Assembly (NCBI RefSeq): GCF_000745315.1 | Contig: NZ_JQNQ01000001.1 | Location: 310,001 to 374,000 of the forward strand | DNA from: Salegentibacter sp. Hel_I_6 | GTDB taxonomy: Bacteria > Bacteroidota > Bacteroidia > Flavobacteriales > Flavobacteriaceae | DNA: 64,000 nt | Direction of reading: 5' to 3' | Part shown: positions 8,825 through 17,235 of the stretch, one piece after another | How the letters are laid out: the number at the start of each line of letters is the position of its first letter | How positions within the stretch are numbered: position 1 is the first letter of the stretch | The notes under the pieces: model-generated | What the model saw: only the letters and a program-made list of their open reading frames with translations | The model's database searches: none | What the model was told of the DNA's origin: nothing | Position numbers and translations under genes: made by a program

Positions 8825-9514
8825 ATGAAGAAAAAAAAAGTAGTAGTTCTCACCGGCGCTGGTATAAGTGCAGAGAGTGGAATAAAAACATTTAGGGATG
8901 CCGATGGGCTTTGGGAAGGCCACGATGTTATGGAGATTGCTTCGCCAATTGGCTGGGAAAAAGATCAAAATCGGGTTTTAGAATTTTATAATCAAAGACG
9001 ACGCCAACTACTAACAGTTGCACCAAATGCGGCGCATTTTGCCCTGGTAAAGCTTGCCGAAAAATTTGATGTAGAAATCATTACACAAAATATAGACGAT
9101 CTTCACGAACGCGCTGGCAGCGATAAGGTTACTCATCTTCACGGTGAGCTTTTAAAAGCCAGGAGTACTTTTAATGAAAATCTTGTCATGGATTGGAAAC
9201 AGGATATTAACCTAGGTGACTTTTGTGAATTTAATCATCAATTAAGGCCACACGTGGTTTGGTTTGGAGAAGCTGTACCTATGTTTGAAAAAGCTATGGA
9301 GATCGTGGCAGAAGCTGAAATACTTATTATTATAGGAACATCAATGCAGGTTTATCCTGCCGCAGGTCTCTTAGATTTTTCACCTCGAGGAATTCCTATC
9401 TATTTTATAGATCCAAAGCCTAATATTTTAGAAAAAGGAAATCTTAGTATAATTACTAAAACCGCATCAAAAGGAGTCCCTAAGTTGGTTGATGAATTAA
9501 TAAATTCAGCATAA
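8825..9514 (+). CDS. Sir2-family NAD-dependent protein deacylase without zinc cysteines
   Basis: A 229-residue sirtuin: GAGISAESGI and TFRDADGLW (NAD binding), TQNIDDLHERAG and HLHGE with the catalytic His106, then RPHVVWFGE and GTSMQVYPAAGL. Tyr55 and Arg58 (FYNQRRRQL) are the YxxR pair that makes SIRT5/CobB-class enzymes prefer succinyl- or malonyl-lysine. The usual four zinc-binding cysteines are missing: the segment between HGELLKARS and RPHVVWFGE has one Cys. Cytosolic; probably removes acyl groups from lysines. Single-gene unit. Confidence 0.93.
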   Translation: MKKKKVVVLTGAGISAESGIKTFRDADGLWEGHDVMEIASPIGWEKDQNRVLEFYNQRRRQLLTVAPNAAHFALVKLAEKFDVEIITQNIDDLHERAGSDKVTHLHGELLKARSTFNENLVMDWKQDINLGDFCEFNHQLRPHVVWFGEAVPMFEKAMEIVAEAEILIIIGTSMQVYPAAGLLDFSPRGIPIYFIDPKPNILEKGNLSIITKTASKGVPKLVDELINSA

Positions 9515-9611
9515 AAACCGGAAAGTTTATAAGTGAAAAGAAATGCCATTGCGGTTTTAAAGATTAACGGGAAGCAGTATATTTACGCCTTTTAATTTTT
9601 AAAGCAAGAAT

Positions 9612-10949
9612 ATGACACCGCTAACCGCCATTTCACCTATAGATGGAAGATATCATTCCAAAACCCAACAACTTTCAGCCTATTTTAGTGAAGAGGCTTT
9701 AATAAGATATCGTGTAAAAGTTGAAGTAGAATATTTTATTGCACTTTGTGAGTTACCTCTACCTCAACTCAAAAATATAAATTCTTCGGTCTTTGGTGAT
9801 TTACGTGCGATCTATGAAAATTTCACCACTATAGATGCCCAGGCAGTTAAAGAGATTGAAAAAACCACCAATCACGATGTCAAGGCTGTAGAATATTTAC
9901 TAAAAAACAAGTTTGATGAATTAGGTTTAGAGGAGTATAAAGAATTCATACATTTTGGACTTACTTCTCAGGATATTAATAATACTGCTGTCCCCTTAAG
10001 CCTAAGGGATGCTATTGAAGAAGAATATATTCCAGAAATAGAGCAAATTACTGCAAAATTAACTCAGCTTTCCCAGGATTGGGCTAACGTTCCTTTACTT
10101 GCAAGAACGCATGGCCAACCGGCTTCTCCTACCAGGCTGGGTAAAGAAATAGAAGTTTTTATAACTCGTTTAGAGTCGCAATTAGATCTTTTAAATAAAG
10201 TACCTCATGCTGCTAAATTTGGTGGTGCCACAGGAAATTTTAACGCACATAAAGTGGCTTACCCAAATATAGATTGGAAGGAATTCGGGACTAATTTTGT
10301 TCAGAAGAAACTGGGCTTACATCATTCTTTCCCAACGACCCAAATTGAGCATTATGACCATATGGCTGCTTTATTTGATGGTTTAAAGCGAATAAACACT
10401 ATTTTAATAGATCTGGATCGTGATATCTGGACCTATGTTTCTATGGATTATTTTAAGCAGAAAATTAAAAAAGGAGAAATAGGTTCTTCTGCAATGCCAC
10501 ATAAAGTAAATCCTATAGATTTTGAAAACAGCGAAGGTAATTTAGGAATTGCCAATGCTATTTTCGAACATTTATCGGCTAAATTACCACTTAGTAGATT
10601 ACAACGTGATCTTACCGACAGTACGGTTTTAAGGAATATAGGTGTGCCTATGGGCCATACCAGTATCGCATTTAAAAGCACCTTAAAAGGTTTGAATAAA
10701 TTACTGCTGAATGAAGAAAAACTAAATGCCGATCTTGAAGCAAACTGGGCGGTGGTTGCCGAAGCAATTCAAACAATTTTAAGACGTGAAGGGTTCAAAA
10801 ACCCTTATGAAACACTAAAAGGTCTTACCCGAACCAATGAAAAAATAAATAAAAAGAGTATTGCCGATTTCATTGAAACTTTAGAGATTTCAGAAGAAGT
10901 TAAAGAAGAACTTAAAAAAATAACCCCGCAGAATTATACGGGGATTTAA
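9612..10949 (+). CDS. purB: Adenylosuccinate lyase
   Basis: 445 residues, the E. coli-like long form. It cleaves SAICAR to AICAR and adenylosuccinate to AMP in purine synthesis. Diagnostic segments are MTPLTAISPIDGRY, LARTHGQPASPTRLGKE, KFGGATGNFNAH and the fumarase/aspartase signature GSSAMPHKVNPIDFENSEGN. Homotetrameric cytosolic enzyme. The stop codon at 10947-10949 touches the target duplication of the IS256 element, so the insertion only just spared the gene but may have replaced its native terminator. Confidence 0.97.
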   Translation: MTPLTAISPIDGRYHSKTQQLSAYFSEEALIRYRVKVEVEYFIALCELPLPQLKNINSSVFGDLRAIYENFTTIDAQAVKEIEKTTNHDVKAVEYLLKNKFDELGLEEYKEFIHFGLTSQDINNTAVPLSLRDAIEEEYIPEIEQITAKLTQLSQDWANVPLLARTHGQPASPTRLGKEIEVFITRLESQLDLLNKVPHAAKFGGATGNFNAHKVAYPNIDWKEFGTNFVQKKLGLHHSFPTTQIEHYDHMAALFDGLKRINTILIDLDRDIWTYVSMDYFKQKIKKGEIGSSAMPHKVNPIDFENSEGNLGIANAIFEHLSAKLPLSRLQRDLTDSTVLRNIGVPMGHTSIAFKSTLKGLNKLLLNEEKLNADLEANWAVVAEAIQTILRREGFKNPYETLKGLTRTNEKINKKSIADFIETLEISEEVKEELKKITPQNYTGI

Positions 10950-10957
10950 TTTAAAAA
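10950..10957. repeat. Left target-site duplication of the IS256-family element
   Basis: TTTAAAAA directly before the left terminal repeat; identical to 12294-12301. Eight-base duplications are typical of IS256 family elements. Confidence 0.85.
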
Positions 10958-11000
10958 GGACACTATCCCGCAAAGTGTGTAAAGTTAAAATAACAGGGGT
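10958..11000 (+). repeat. Left inverted repeat (IRL) of the IS256-family element
   Basis: 43 bp beginning GGACACTATC and ending ATAACAGGGGT. It aligns with the right end apart from a two-base gap and scattered mismatches. It lies on the transposase 3' side. Confidence 0.8.
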
Positions 11001-11009
11001 TGGACTTTT

Positions 11010-12206
11010 TTAAAGTCTGACCCTTTTTTCATAGATCGTAAGGAACTGATTTAAGATAATGCCCCAGTTCCTGATAGGCATTGACCATTTTTTAGTGGCT
11101 TCCCTTGTAGCCAAATATACGGATTTCATCACTGCCTCATCTGTAGGGAAAGACAGTTTATTTTTGGTGTACTTCCTGATTTTTCCATTGAGGTTCTCGA
11201 TAAGGTTCGTTGTATAAATGATCTTTCTTATTTCCAGGGGGAACTCAAAGAATACCGTAAGGTCTTCCCAGTTGTCCCTCCAGCTCTTAATAGCATAAGA
11301 ATATTTACTTTCCCATAGCTCTGCAAAATCATTCAGGGCAGCTTTAGCAGCTTGCTGGTTAGGTGCATTGTAGATATGCTTCATATCTGCTGTAAAGGCT
11401 TTTTTGTCCTTCCATACCACATACCTGCAGGCGTTGCGTATTTGATGCACTACGCAGATTTGGGTTTTGGATTCAGGGAACACGTTCCTGATGGTATCGG
11501 TAAACCCGTTTAAGTTATCAGTAGCCGTGATAAGGATATCTTCGGTTCCCCTAGATTTTATATCGGTAAGGACACTCATCCAAAAGGCTGCAGATTCATT
11601 TTTACCCAGCCAAAGTCCCAATACTTCTTTCTTCCCATCTCTGCGAAGTCCTACTGCTATGTATATTGTCTTGTTGATCACCTTGGAGTTCTCACGGACT
11701 TTAAAGACGATCCCATCCATCCAAACAATAAGATATACGGGTTCTAAAGGACGGTTCTGCCAGGCCACGATATCCTCGGTGACCTTCTCGGTAATCCTGG
11801 AGATGGTAGAAGTGGAAACTTCAAAATTATAAACTTCTCTGATTTGTTCTTCGATATCGCTATTGCTCATTCCTTTGGCATAGAGCGATACGATAACATT
11901 TTCAATACCATCAACCATATTGCCCCGTTTGGGAACAATCATCGGATTAAAGGAAGCATTTCGGTCTCGGGGGACCTGGATCTGGGATTCCCCGAAAGAA
12001 GTGCGTACCTTTTTCTGGCCAAAACCATTGCGGGTATTGGGATTATCGGACTTTTGGCTCTTGTCATAGCCTAAATGACCATCCAATTCGCCTTCCAGCA
12101 TTTTTTCAATGCCACGTTTCTGCAGTTGTTTTAAAAAGCCATTGAGCTCATCTCCACTTTTGAACTGCTTTAAAAATTCATCGTTAAATAAATCCTCTTT
12201 TTTCAT
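11010..12206 (-). CDS. IS256-family (mutator-type) transposase
   Basis: A 398-residue DDE transposase that moves the surrounding element by a copy-paste circle mechanism typical of the family. Catalytic residues read from the sequence are Asp164 (VWMDGI), Asp230 (TATDNLNGF) and Glu337 (TTNLIENLNGKIR); the CVVHQIRN motif lies between the last two. The N-terminal region (GELDGHLGYDKSQKS, ~38-52) is the usual DNA-binding segment. Length is normal and there is no frameshift. It shows no link to neighbouring pathways. Confidence 0.96.
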   Translation of the reverse strand: MKKEDLFNDEFLKQFKSGDELNGFLKQLQKRGIEKMLEGELDGHLGYDKSQKSDNPNTRNGFGQKKVRTSFGESQIQVPRDRNASFNPMIVPKRGNMVDGIENVIVSLYAKGMSNSDIEEQIREVYNFEVSTSTISRITEKVTEDIVAWQNRPLEPVYLIVWMDGIVFKVRENSKVINKTIYIAVGLRRDGKKEVLGLWLGKNESAAFWMSVLTDIKSRGTEDILITATDNLNGFTDTIRNVFPESKTQICVVHQIRNACRYVVWKDKKAFTADMKHIYNAPNQQAAKAALNDFAELWESKYSYAIKSWRDNWEDLTVFFEFPLEIRKIIYTTNLIENLNGKIRKYTKNKLSFPTDEAVMKSVYLATREATKKWSMPIRNWGIILNQFLTIYEKRVRL

Positions 12207-12232
12207 ACTGTGTAAAATTTAAAATTAGACAA

Positions 12233-12266
12233 AAAAATAACAGGGGTCGCGACCCCTGTTATTTTT
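12233..12266. terminator. 34-bp perfect palindrome inside the right IS end
   Basis: The 34 bases are fully self-complementary around GGGGTCG|CGACCCC, with A and T runs at the outer edges. It lies 27 bp upstream of the transposase start on its minus strand. It can form a strong terminator in either direction, which would shield the transposase from outside transcription. Its outer arm is part of the terminal inverted repeat. Confidence 0.65.
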
Positions 12267-12293
12267 CTATTTACACAGTTTATGAGATAGTCC
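12252..12293 (-). repeat. Right inverted repeat (IRR) of the IS256-family element
   Basis: 42 bp. Reverse-complemented it starts GGACTATCTC and ends AAAATAACAGGGGT, matching the left end. It lies upstream of the transposase. Confidence 0.8.
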
Positions 12294-12301
12294 TTTAAAA
12301 A
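12294..12301. repeat. Right target-site duplication of the IS256-family element
   Basis: TTTAAAAA, identical to 10950-10957. Confidence 0.85.
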
Positions 12302-12302
12302 G

Positions 12303-12413
12303 AGGTTGTTTGGAAGTATTTGTTTATCTGCAAGAAGCTTCGGGATTATTCATATTCTAACCTGGTAGCCCCTGAAACAAGTTCAGGGTAACGCAAGATC
12401 TTCCAAACAACCT
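12303..12413. repeat. Palindromic intergenic element, copy A
   Basis: About 111 bp bounded by AGGTTGTTTGGAAG and its exact reverse complement CTTCCAAACAACCT. The interior contains CCTGAAACAAGTTCAGG. The same plan (AGGYTG...-type ends and a TGAACTTGTTTCAG-like core) occurs at 39058-39135 and 55608-55708. No coding capacity. It starts two bases after the IS target duplication. Confidence 0.7.
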
Positions 12414-12435
12414 CACTTATAGATACAACTAAAAA

Positions 12436-12981
12436 CTATTCTTCAATTTCGGTTTTAAACATCCCTGTAATTCCTTTCAGACCTTCAACATCAAGATCGC
12501 CTTTTTCCAAAGATTTCATTAATTCCATTAATTTCTGCGGATTCATATCCTCACCTAAAACTCTTGCTACCCCTACTCCTTTTGTTTCGTCATAACCATA
12601 AACAATTATTTCATCAATTGCATCTTCATCACCGGTAAAATAAATCTCTGCTTTACGATCATTAGATCCATATTTCATTAGAAGCTGGTATTTTTCATCC
12701 TTTAAAATACTGGACAATTTTTCTTTTTCAGATTCATATTCTTCTTTACTTTCTTTTACCGGCAATGCCAGGACATTAATCTTTTTTACACTCTCTAAGG
12801 TTTCCCTCTGTTTCTCATCAAGATTCTCAGAATTAGTAAACATACTTGTAGGCACATCTAAAGCGATAAATTTATTATCCTGCTGATTCTCTACATAGTA
12901 CTCCTGCAAACTTGGTTCATTTGCGCAAGATATAAATGCTAGAGTTCCAAGCGCTAAACTTAAAATTTTTATTGTTTTCAT
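12436..12981 (-). CDS. DUF4252-type lipoprotein
   Basis: 181 residues with a lipoprotein signal (Cys19, AFISC). The body resembles DUF4252: KFIALDVPTSMF at the start, a central MKYGSNDRKAEIYFTGD and a C-terminal LMKSLEKGDLDVEGL. It is the last gene of the sigma factor/anti-sigma/DUF4252 cluster, 20 bp after its paralogue. Molecular function is unknown. The location suggests an envelope product controlled by, or sensed with, the ECF sigma factor. Confidence 0.75.
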   Translation of the reverse strand: MKTIKILSLALGTLAFISCANEPSLQEYYVENQQDNKFIALDVPTSMFTNSENLDEKQRETLESVKKINVLALPVKESKEEYESEKEKLSSILKDEKYQLLMKYGSNDRKAEIYFTGDEDAIDEIIVYGYDETKGVGVARVLGEDMNPQKLMELMKSLEKGDLDVEGLKGITGMFKTEIEE

Positions 12982-13001
12982 ATTTGTTTTTTAAAGTTGA
13001 T

Positions 13002-13529
13002 CTAAGATTTCTTTTCTACATTTTTAAGCTCTTCCGCCCCAGGTATTTTAAGATCAGAAGTTAAACGAGAAAGATGCGAAAGGTCTATTTGCCCGGTAAT
13101 ACTTAGAATGACTGAAATTGGCTCGCCTTCCTTTTCACCTTCCATAAACATAAAAAGCTCACTCACATAGTTATCACTTTTTCCGCTTTTTGAATAAAAT
13201 CTAATGTTTTTACCCTCTTCTTTTACGCGCATGAGTTGATCTAATGAGTTTGAATTTAAATAAGTTTCAACATCTTTTTGCATCTCGCTCCTCACTGAAG
13301 CCTTAGTACTTGTAAACATCTTAATTTCATCAAGATTTTCAATAAGTTCCAGATACTCCTTTGCTTCAGGATTATCATCACTTAAATCAACTTTGGCAAG
13401 CATTTTAAACATTTTGCTGGTCATCACCATCGCATCAACATCTCTCATATTCTCATACTTGGCAAAAGACTGGGCCTGCGTTATTACTGGTAACAGACCA
13501 ATTATAAATACTATTATTATCTTTTTCAT
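13002..13529 (-). CDS. Secreted DUF4252-type protein
   Basis: 175 residues with a cleavable Sec signal (VITQAQ) rather than a lipobox. SKMFKMLAKVD, KMFTSTKASVR and VILSITGQIDLSHLSRL fit DUF4252. It follows the anti-sigma-like gene by 6 bp, so it is in the same operon. Paralogous to the downstream lipoprotein; function unknown. Confidence 0.78.
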   Translation of the reverse strand: MKKIIIVFIIGLLPVITQAQSFAKYENMRDVDAMVMTSKMFKMLAKVDLSDDNPEAKEYLELIENLDEIKMFTSTKASVRSEMQKDVETYLNSNSLDQLMRVKEEGKNIRFYSKSGKSDNYVSELFMFMEGEKEGEPISVILSITGQIDLSHLSRLTSDLKIPGAEELKNVEKKS

Positions 13530-13535
13530 TGTTAT

Positions 13536-13985
13536 TCAGTTTTTAAAAAATTTATTCTTAGTATTATTAAATTCTTTTAAATAAACCAGGTCCTCTTTTC
13601 CCTCGTTCATTAATTCAGAAACCATTCTTAAGGTTTCCATACTTTTTTGTAATGCTTCTTCTTTATCCTGAATAGTGCCAAGATTAGAATCTTGCATAGC
13701 TATGGGTTCATTCTGAAATAAAAATAGACCTAATAATAAAACTACGCTGGCAGCAATAGCCGTCCAAAGATATTTCCCATTCTTTTTATCACCAGGTAGC
13801 TGTACTTCCCTTTCCATTTTTTGCCTCCTGGATTTTTCAGCATATCCAAAAATTAACCGGTAACTCATTAATTCTTGAGGCACTTCATTATGATTAAAAT
13901 AATCTCGAAGTGCTTCTTCTTGCGCTAATGTTGTTTTACCGGCATCATATCGTTCCAATAATACTTTAACCGCTCGTAAGTCCAT
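13536..13985 (-). CDS. Single-pass membrane protein, probable anti-sigma factor
   Basis: 149 residues: a cytosolic N-terminal helical region (~1-80, LLERYDAGKTTLAQEEALRD), one transmembrane helix (YLWTAIAASVVLLLGLFLF, ~90-108) and a short periplasmic tail. The N-terminal pattern of short helices with AQEEALRDYF is common in Bacteroidota anti-sigma proteins. Its start overlaps the end of the sigma-factor gene by 20 bp, indicating translational coupling. The role is inferred from topology and position; no zinc-binding HxxxCxxC motif is present. Confidence 0.7.
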   Translation of the reverse strand: MDLRAVKVLLERYDAGKTTLAQEEALRDYFNHNEVPQELMSYRLIFGYAEKSRRQKMEREVQLPGDKKNGKYLWTAIAASVVLLLGLFLFQNEPIAMQDSNLGTIQDKEEALQKSMETLRMVSELMNEGKEDLVYLKEFNNTKNKFFKN

Positions 13986-14481
13986 AGTTATGTTCGTTTG
14001 TTAATTTTTCTCTTATTTTTTTTCGGGCCCTGGATAATGCGACCCTAACTGCAGTGGGTTTCATTTTTGTAATTTCAATAATTTCGTCAAATTCCAGTTG
14101 CTCAATATCCCTAAGCTGAAAAACAATTTTTTGTTGCTCTGGTAATTCATTTACAATTATTTCTATATGGTGTAATTCATCCTTTAACTCCAGTTCCCTT
14201 TGAAGCGAAAGTGATTTATTTTCATAATTTTGATGAACAAGTCTTAAATTATTATTCTTTTTGGCTTTTAGCTCATCTAAACAGTAGTTTTTAGTACTCG
14301 TCATTGCAAAAGCCTCAATGTTGGTATAATCCTTGACACTATATTTCCTGTCCCATAATTTTAGGATCACTTCCTGGGTAGCATCTTCGGCTGCTTCTTT
14401 AGAAACCAGCAGTCGCAGTGCCAACCGGTACATTTTATCGCGTACCGGGTTTATTTTTTCCAGGAAGGCTTGTTGTCTCAT
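13966..14481 (-). CDS. ECF-type RNA polymerase sigma factor
   Basis: 171 residues. Region 2 lies in the N-terminal third (MYRLALRLLVSKEAAEDATQ, EVILKLWDRK) and region 4 near the C terminus (LPEQQKIVFQLRDIEQLEFD, KPTAVRVALSRARKKIREKL). There is no long C-terminal extension. It heads a four-gene minus-strand operon with the anti-sigma-like gene and two DUF4252 genes. Such sigma factors usually activate their own operon; the inducing signal cannot be read here. Confidence 0.93.
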   Translation of the reverse strand: MRQQAFLEKINPVRDKMYRLALRLLVSKEAAEDATQEVILKLWDRKYSVKDYTNIEAFAMTSTKNYCLDELKAKKNNNLRLVHQNYENKSLSLQRELELKDELHHIEIIVNELPEQQKIVFQLRDIEQLEFDEIIEITKMKPTAVRVALSRARKKIREKLTNEHNYGLTSG

Positions 14482-14602
14482 ATTTACTTGGCTTAATAAC
14501 CTTCTTATCTATTAAACGATTAGCGGTAATATTTGTTACAATAGGATTTTGAATTTAAATTATTGTGGGTATTTTTAGCAATCTAAAACAAACTTAACAC
14601 TT

Positions 14603-16093
14603 ATGAAGATTAATAAATTAATTTTACTTCTATTCTTAACCACCGGAATATTCACCTCCTGCTCTACAGATGAAGATGATGAAAGATTTCCCGTTGCCCC
14701 AGGAGGAGAGAAGCCAAGCGAAACACCAAATTTGGAAATTGAAAATTACCTATATAATGCAATGGGTATATGGTATGTCTATGAAGCTGATGTACCAGAA
14801 TTTAATGAAAATTATTTTGACTCTGAAGCTGATAAAGAAGAATGGTTAGCCAGCTTTAATTCTCCTGAAGATCTTTTTAATAACGGACTTAAAGTACCTG
14901 CGCCAAAAGACAGGTTCAGTTTTATTTTAGATGATTATACGGTTCTAGAAAATAATCAAAGTGGGATAAGTACTACAACGGGCATGGATTACGGTCTGGT
15001 AAGATATGGAGATAATGGCGTTATCGCTTATGTTCGTTATGTAATACCCGGAAGTCCAGCCGATAATGAAGGCGTTGAAAGAGGAATGCTTTTCACTGAA
15101 ATTGATAGGGAAGCAATGACGCTGGATAATTATCAATCTCTTTTAAGAAGAAGTGGGTATGAAATAACAGTAGCTGAAATTAATGATAATATTATTAGAA
15201 ATACCGATAAAATCATAGCGCTAAATAGAATAGAAATCACCGAAAATCCTGTTCTTTTATCTAAGGTTATAGAAGTAGATGGTGTAAATATTGGATACAT
15301 CATGTATAATAGGTTTACAGCGGATTTTGACGATGAACTAAATGCTTCTTTTGGAGAATTAAAGGCTGAAGGTATAGACGAATTGGTATTAGACCTTAGA
15401 TATAACGGAGGTGGTTCTGTAGAAAGTGCGGTAGATCTTTCCAGTATGATTACCGGGCAGTTTGAAGGAGAAATATTTTCTCAACAAACCTGGAACAATT
15501 TTTTACAGTCCCAATTTTCTGAAGATCTATTGGTAGACCGATTTAATGATGAAATCAGAACAGGTGAAATGATCAATAGCCTGAACCTTAGTAAGGTTTA
15601 TATCATTGGCACAGGTTCTACCGCCTCGGCCAGCGAGTTGGTAATAAATGGTCTTGCTCCTTATATAGATGTAGTACAAGTTGGGGGAAATACTGTTGGT
15701 AAGTTTCAGGCTGCAGTAGCGCTGTATGATTCTCCTGCTCCTAATTTTAACAGACAAAACCGGAACCCAAACCATAAATATGTAATTCAGCCATTGGTTT
15801 ACGAAGCTCAAAATGCTAATGGTGATGCTTATTCTGAAGAAGGTTTAACTCCTGATATTGAAGCGGAAGAAGATATTTTTAATTTAATGCCTTTAGGCGA
15901 GCCTGACGAAACACTACTTGCAGCGGCGTTAGCCGATATTACAGGGAATAGAATGGCTATCCCGGCGGTTTCTTACGATTCACGATTTACTAAAATTGGA
16001 GAGCGTGGAGATACCGATGTTAATTACCAAAGAATGTATATAGAAGAAATTCCTGAAGAAATCAGGAAGAAAGCTTCTGAAATGAAGAAGTAA
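14603..16093 (+). CDS. S41-family (C-terminal processing) peptidase lipoprotein
   Basis: 496 residues. Lipoprotein signal with Cys20 (IFTSC) followed by STDEDDE, so it is probably displayed on the outer membrane. A PDZ-like domain follows (~130-190: IPGSPADNEGVERGMLFTEI), then the S41 catalytic core with ELVLDLRYNGGGSV and GSTASASELVINGL, which holds the nucleophilic serine. Substrate unknown; such proteases trim envelope proteins. Divergent from the sigma-factor operon and closed by a strong terminator. Confidence 0.9.
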   Translation: MKINKLILLLFLTTGIFTSCSTDEDDERFPVAPGGEKPSETPNLEIENYLYNAMGIWYVYEADVPEFNENYFDSEADKEEWLASFNSPEDLFNNGLKVPAPKDRFSFILDDYTVLENNQSGISTTTGMDYGLVRYGDNGVIAYVRYVIPGSPADNEGVERGMLFTEIDREAMTLDNYQSLLRRSGYEITVAEINDNIIRNTDKIIALNRIEITENPVLLSKVIEVDGVNIGYIMYNRFTADFDDELNASFGELKAEGIDELVLDLRYNGGGSVESAVDLSSMITGQFEGEIFSQQTWNNFLQSQFSEDLLVDRFNDEIRTGEMINSLNLSKVYIIGTGSTASASELVINGLAPYIDVVQVGGNTVGKFQAAVALYDSPAPNFNRQNRNPNHKYVIQPLVYEAQNANGDAYSEEGLTPDIEAEEDIFNLMPLGEPDETLLAAALADITGNRMAIPAVSYDSRFTKIGERGDTDVNYQRMYIEEIPEEIRKKASEMKK

Positions 16094-16114
16094 TTTTTGA
16101 AAAGCTTATAAAGA

Positions 16115-16156
16115 AAAAGCCCCGTTTCTTACCTGAAACGGGGCTTTTTTTTGCAA
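16115..16156. terminator. Bidirectional terminator between S41 peptidase and BtuG-like gene
   Basis: AAAAAGCCCCGTTTC-TTACCT-GAAACGGGGCTTTTT: a perfect 15-bp stem with a six-base loop and A/T tracts on both sides, in the convergent gap of two genes. Confidence 0.92.
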
Positions 16157-16182
16157 ATTCAATTTAACAGAAAAACATTTAT

Positions 16183-17232
16183 TTAATCATTAAAGTAGAA
16201 TCCGTTTGGGCCAATTCCTCCCGAATCAAATTCTGCTGATAAATCACCATTCAAAGTATAAACTCTAATAGTTCCATTTGCCGTAAAGGAAGGGTGAGCT
16301 TCAGCCATATAAATATTTCCTTCCTCTACTTCAAAACCATAAACTGCATAACTTGAATCAACATTATAATCTAAAATAGGATCTTCTGCTGCTTCTAAAT
16401 CATTTACTTCTATTCTATAAACTGCAGATCCTATCGTATAATAGATGATTTCGTCTTCAATATCCATTTTACCGGCATTACCTTCAGCAAATTCTATATA
16501 ACTCACAATTTCAGCAGAAGCTATATCTATTTTCTCCAATTTAGAAGTACTTAAAGCATAAATGAAACCATCTTGAACATCAAAATCAGATAATCCGGTG
16601 TTAGTTTCATAAGTATTTTCAATAGAATTTGTGGTAGGATTTATAACGCTTATTTGGTTTCCTGTTCCGTAAGAAGCATTTTTTACATATAGCAATCCAT
16701 CTTTCTCCATGATATATTCTGCGGTTGCGTTCATTACGATAGTTTCTTCCACTTCTAGAGTTTCTAAATTAATTACCGCCACAAAATCATCAGTATCCGT
16801 ATCAAAAGAAGCTAAATTGGTTACATAAGCTTTTCCATTTTCAACTGCCCCGTACATTGGTATATTCAGGTTATTTTCTATTTTTCCAATCAGCTCAAAA
16901 GTATAGCGATCTACTACACTTATAAGGTTAGAGCCATTAGAGATTATAAAAGCATGTTCATCATTAAAGAAAATAGATTGCGTATAAAGTCCAACATCTT
17001 CTCCATTATTAACTGTTTGAAAAATTTCCTGTTCAATATTTTGAAGATCATTATTTACAAAACTAACATTACCTCCGCCAGAGCTTCCTTCATTAAGCAC
17101 AAAAAAGCCGTCGGTATAAGTACCCTCAGGTTGTGGTTCAACAGGATCTACAATATCATCATCATTACTACACGAATTTAAAAACAAGCCACTTAAAATG
17201 GCCAGGCTTAAAAGTTTACTGATTCTTCTCAT
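16183..17232 (-). CDS. BtuG-like surface lipoprotein, beta-propeller (YncE/DUF5074-like)
   Basis: 349 residues; lipoprotein signal with Cys21 (FLNSC) and SNDDD behind it, suggesting surface exposure. The body is repeating beta strands of a YncE-like propeller (FVLNEGSSGGGNVSFVN, HAFIISNGSNLISVVDRYT, VAVINLETLEV). It lies 3 bp behind the TonB receptor gene and downstream of the cobalamin riboswitch. In Bacteroides the propeller lipoprotein BtuG captures B12 and sits on BtuB; fold, surface signal and gene order fit that role. B12 binding itself is inferred from context. Confidence 0.78.
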   Translation of the reverse strand: MRRISKLLSLAILSGLFLNSCSNDDDIVDPVEPQPEGTYTDGFFVLNEGSSGGGNVSFVNNDLQNIEQEIFQTVNNGEDVGLYTQSIFFNDEHAFIISNGSNLISVVDRYTFELIGKIENNLNIPMYGAVENGKAYVTNLASFDTDTDDFVAVINLETLEVEETIVMNATAEYIMEKDGLLYVKNASYGTGNQISVINPTTNSIENTYETNTGLSDFDVQDGFIYALSTSKLEKIDIASAEIVSYIEFAEGNAGKMDIEDEIIYYTIGSAVYRIEVNDLEAAEDPILDYNVDSSYAVYGFEVEEGNIYMAEAHPSFTANGTIRVYTLNGDLSAEFDSGGIGPNGFYFND

Positions 17233-17235
17233 TGG

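Larger units (their letters stand above)
10958..12293 (-). mobile_element. Complete IS256-family insertion sequence, 1336 bp
   Basis: The element is bounded by imperfect inverted repeats. The left end reads GGACACTATCCCGC and the right end, reverse-complemented, GGACTATCTCATA; both continue to AAAATAACAGGGGT. It is flanked by the identical octamer TTTAAAAA. It holds a single full-length transposase gene on the minus strand. Perfect duplications and an unbroken gene suggest a recent, potentially active insertion. It landed directly after the purB stop codon and next to a palindromic intergenic element. Confidence 0.93.
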
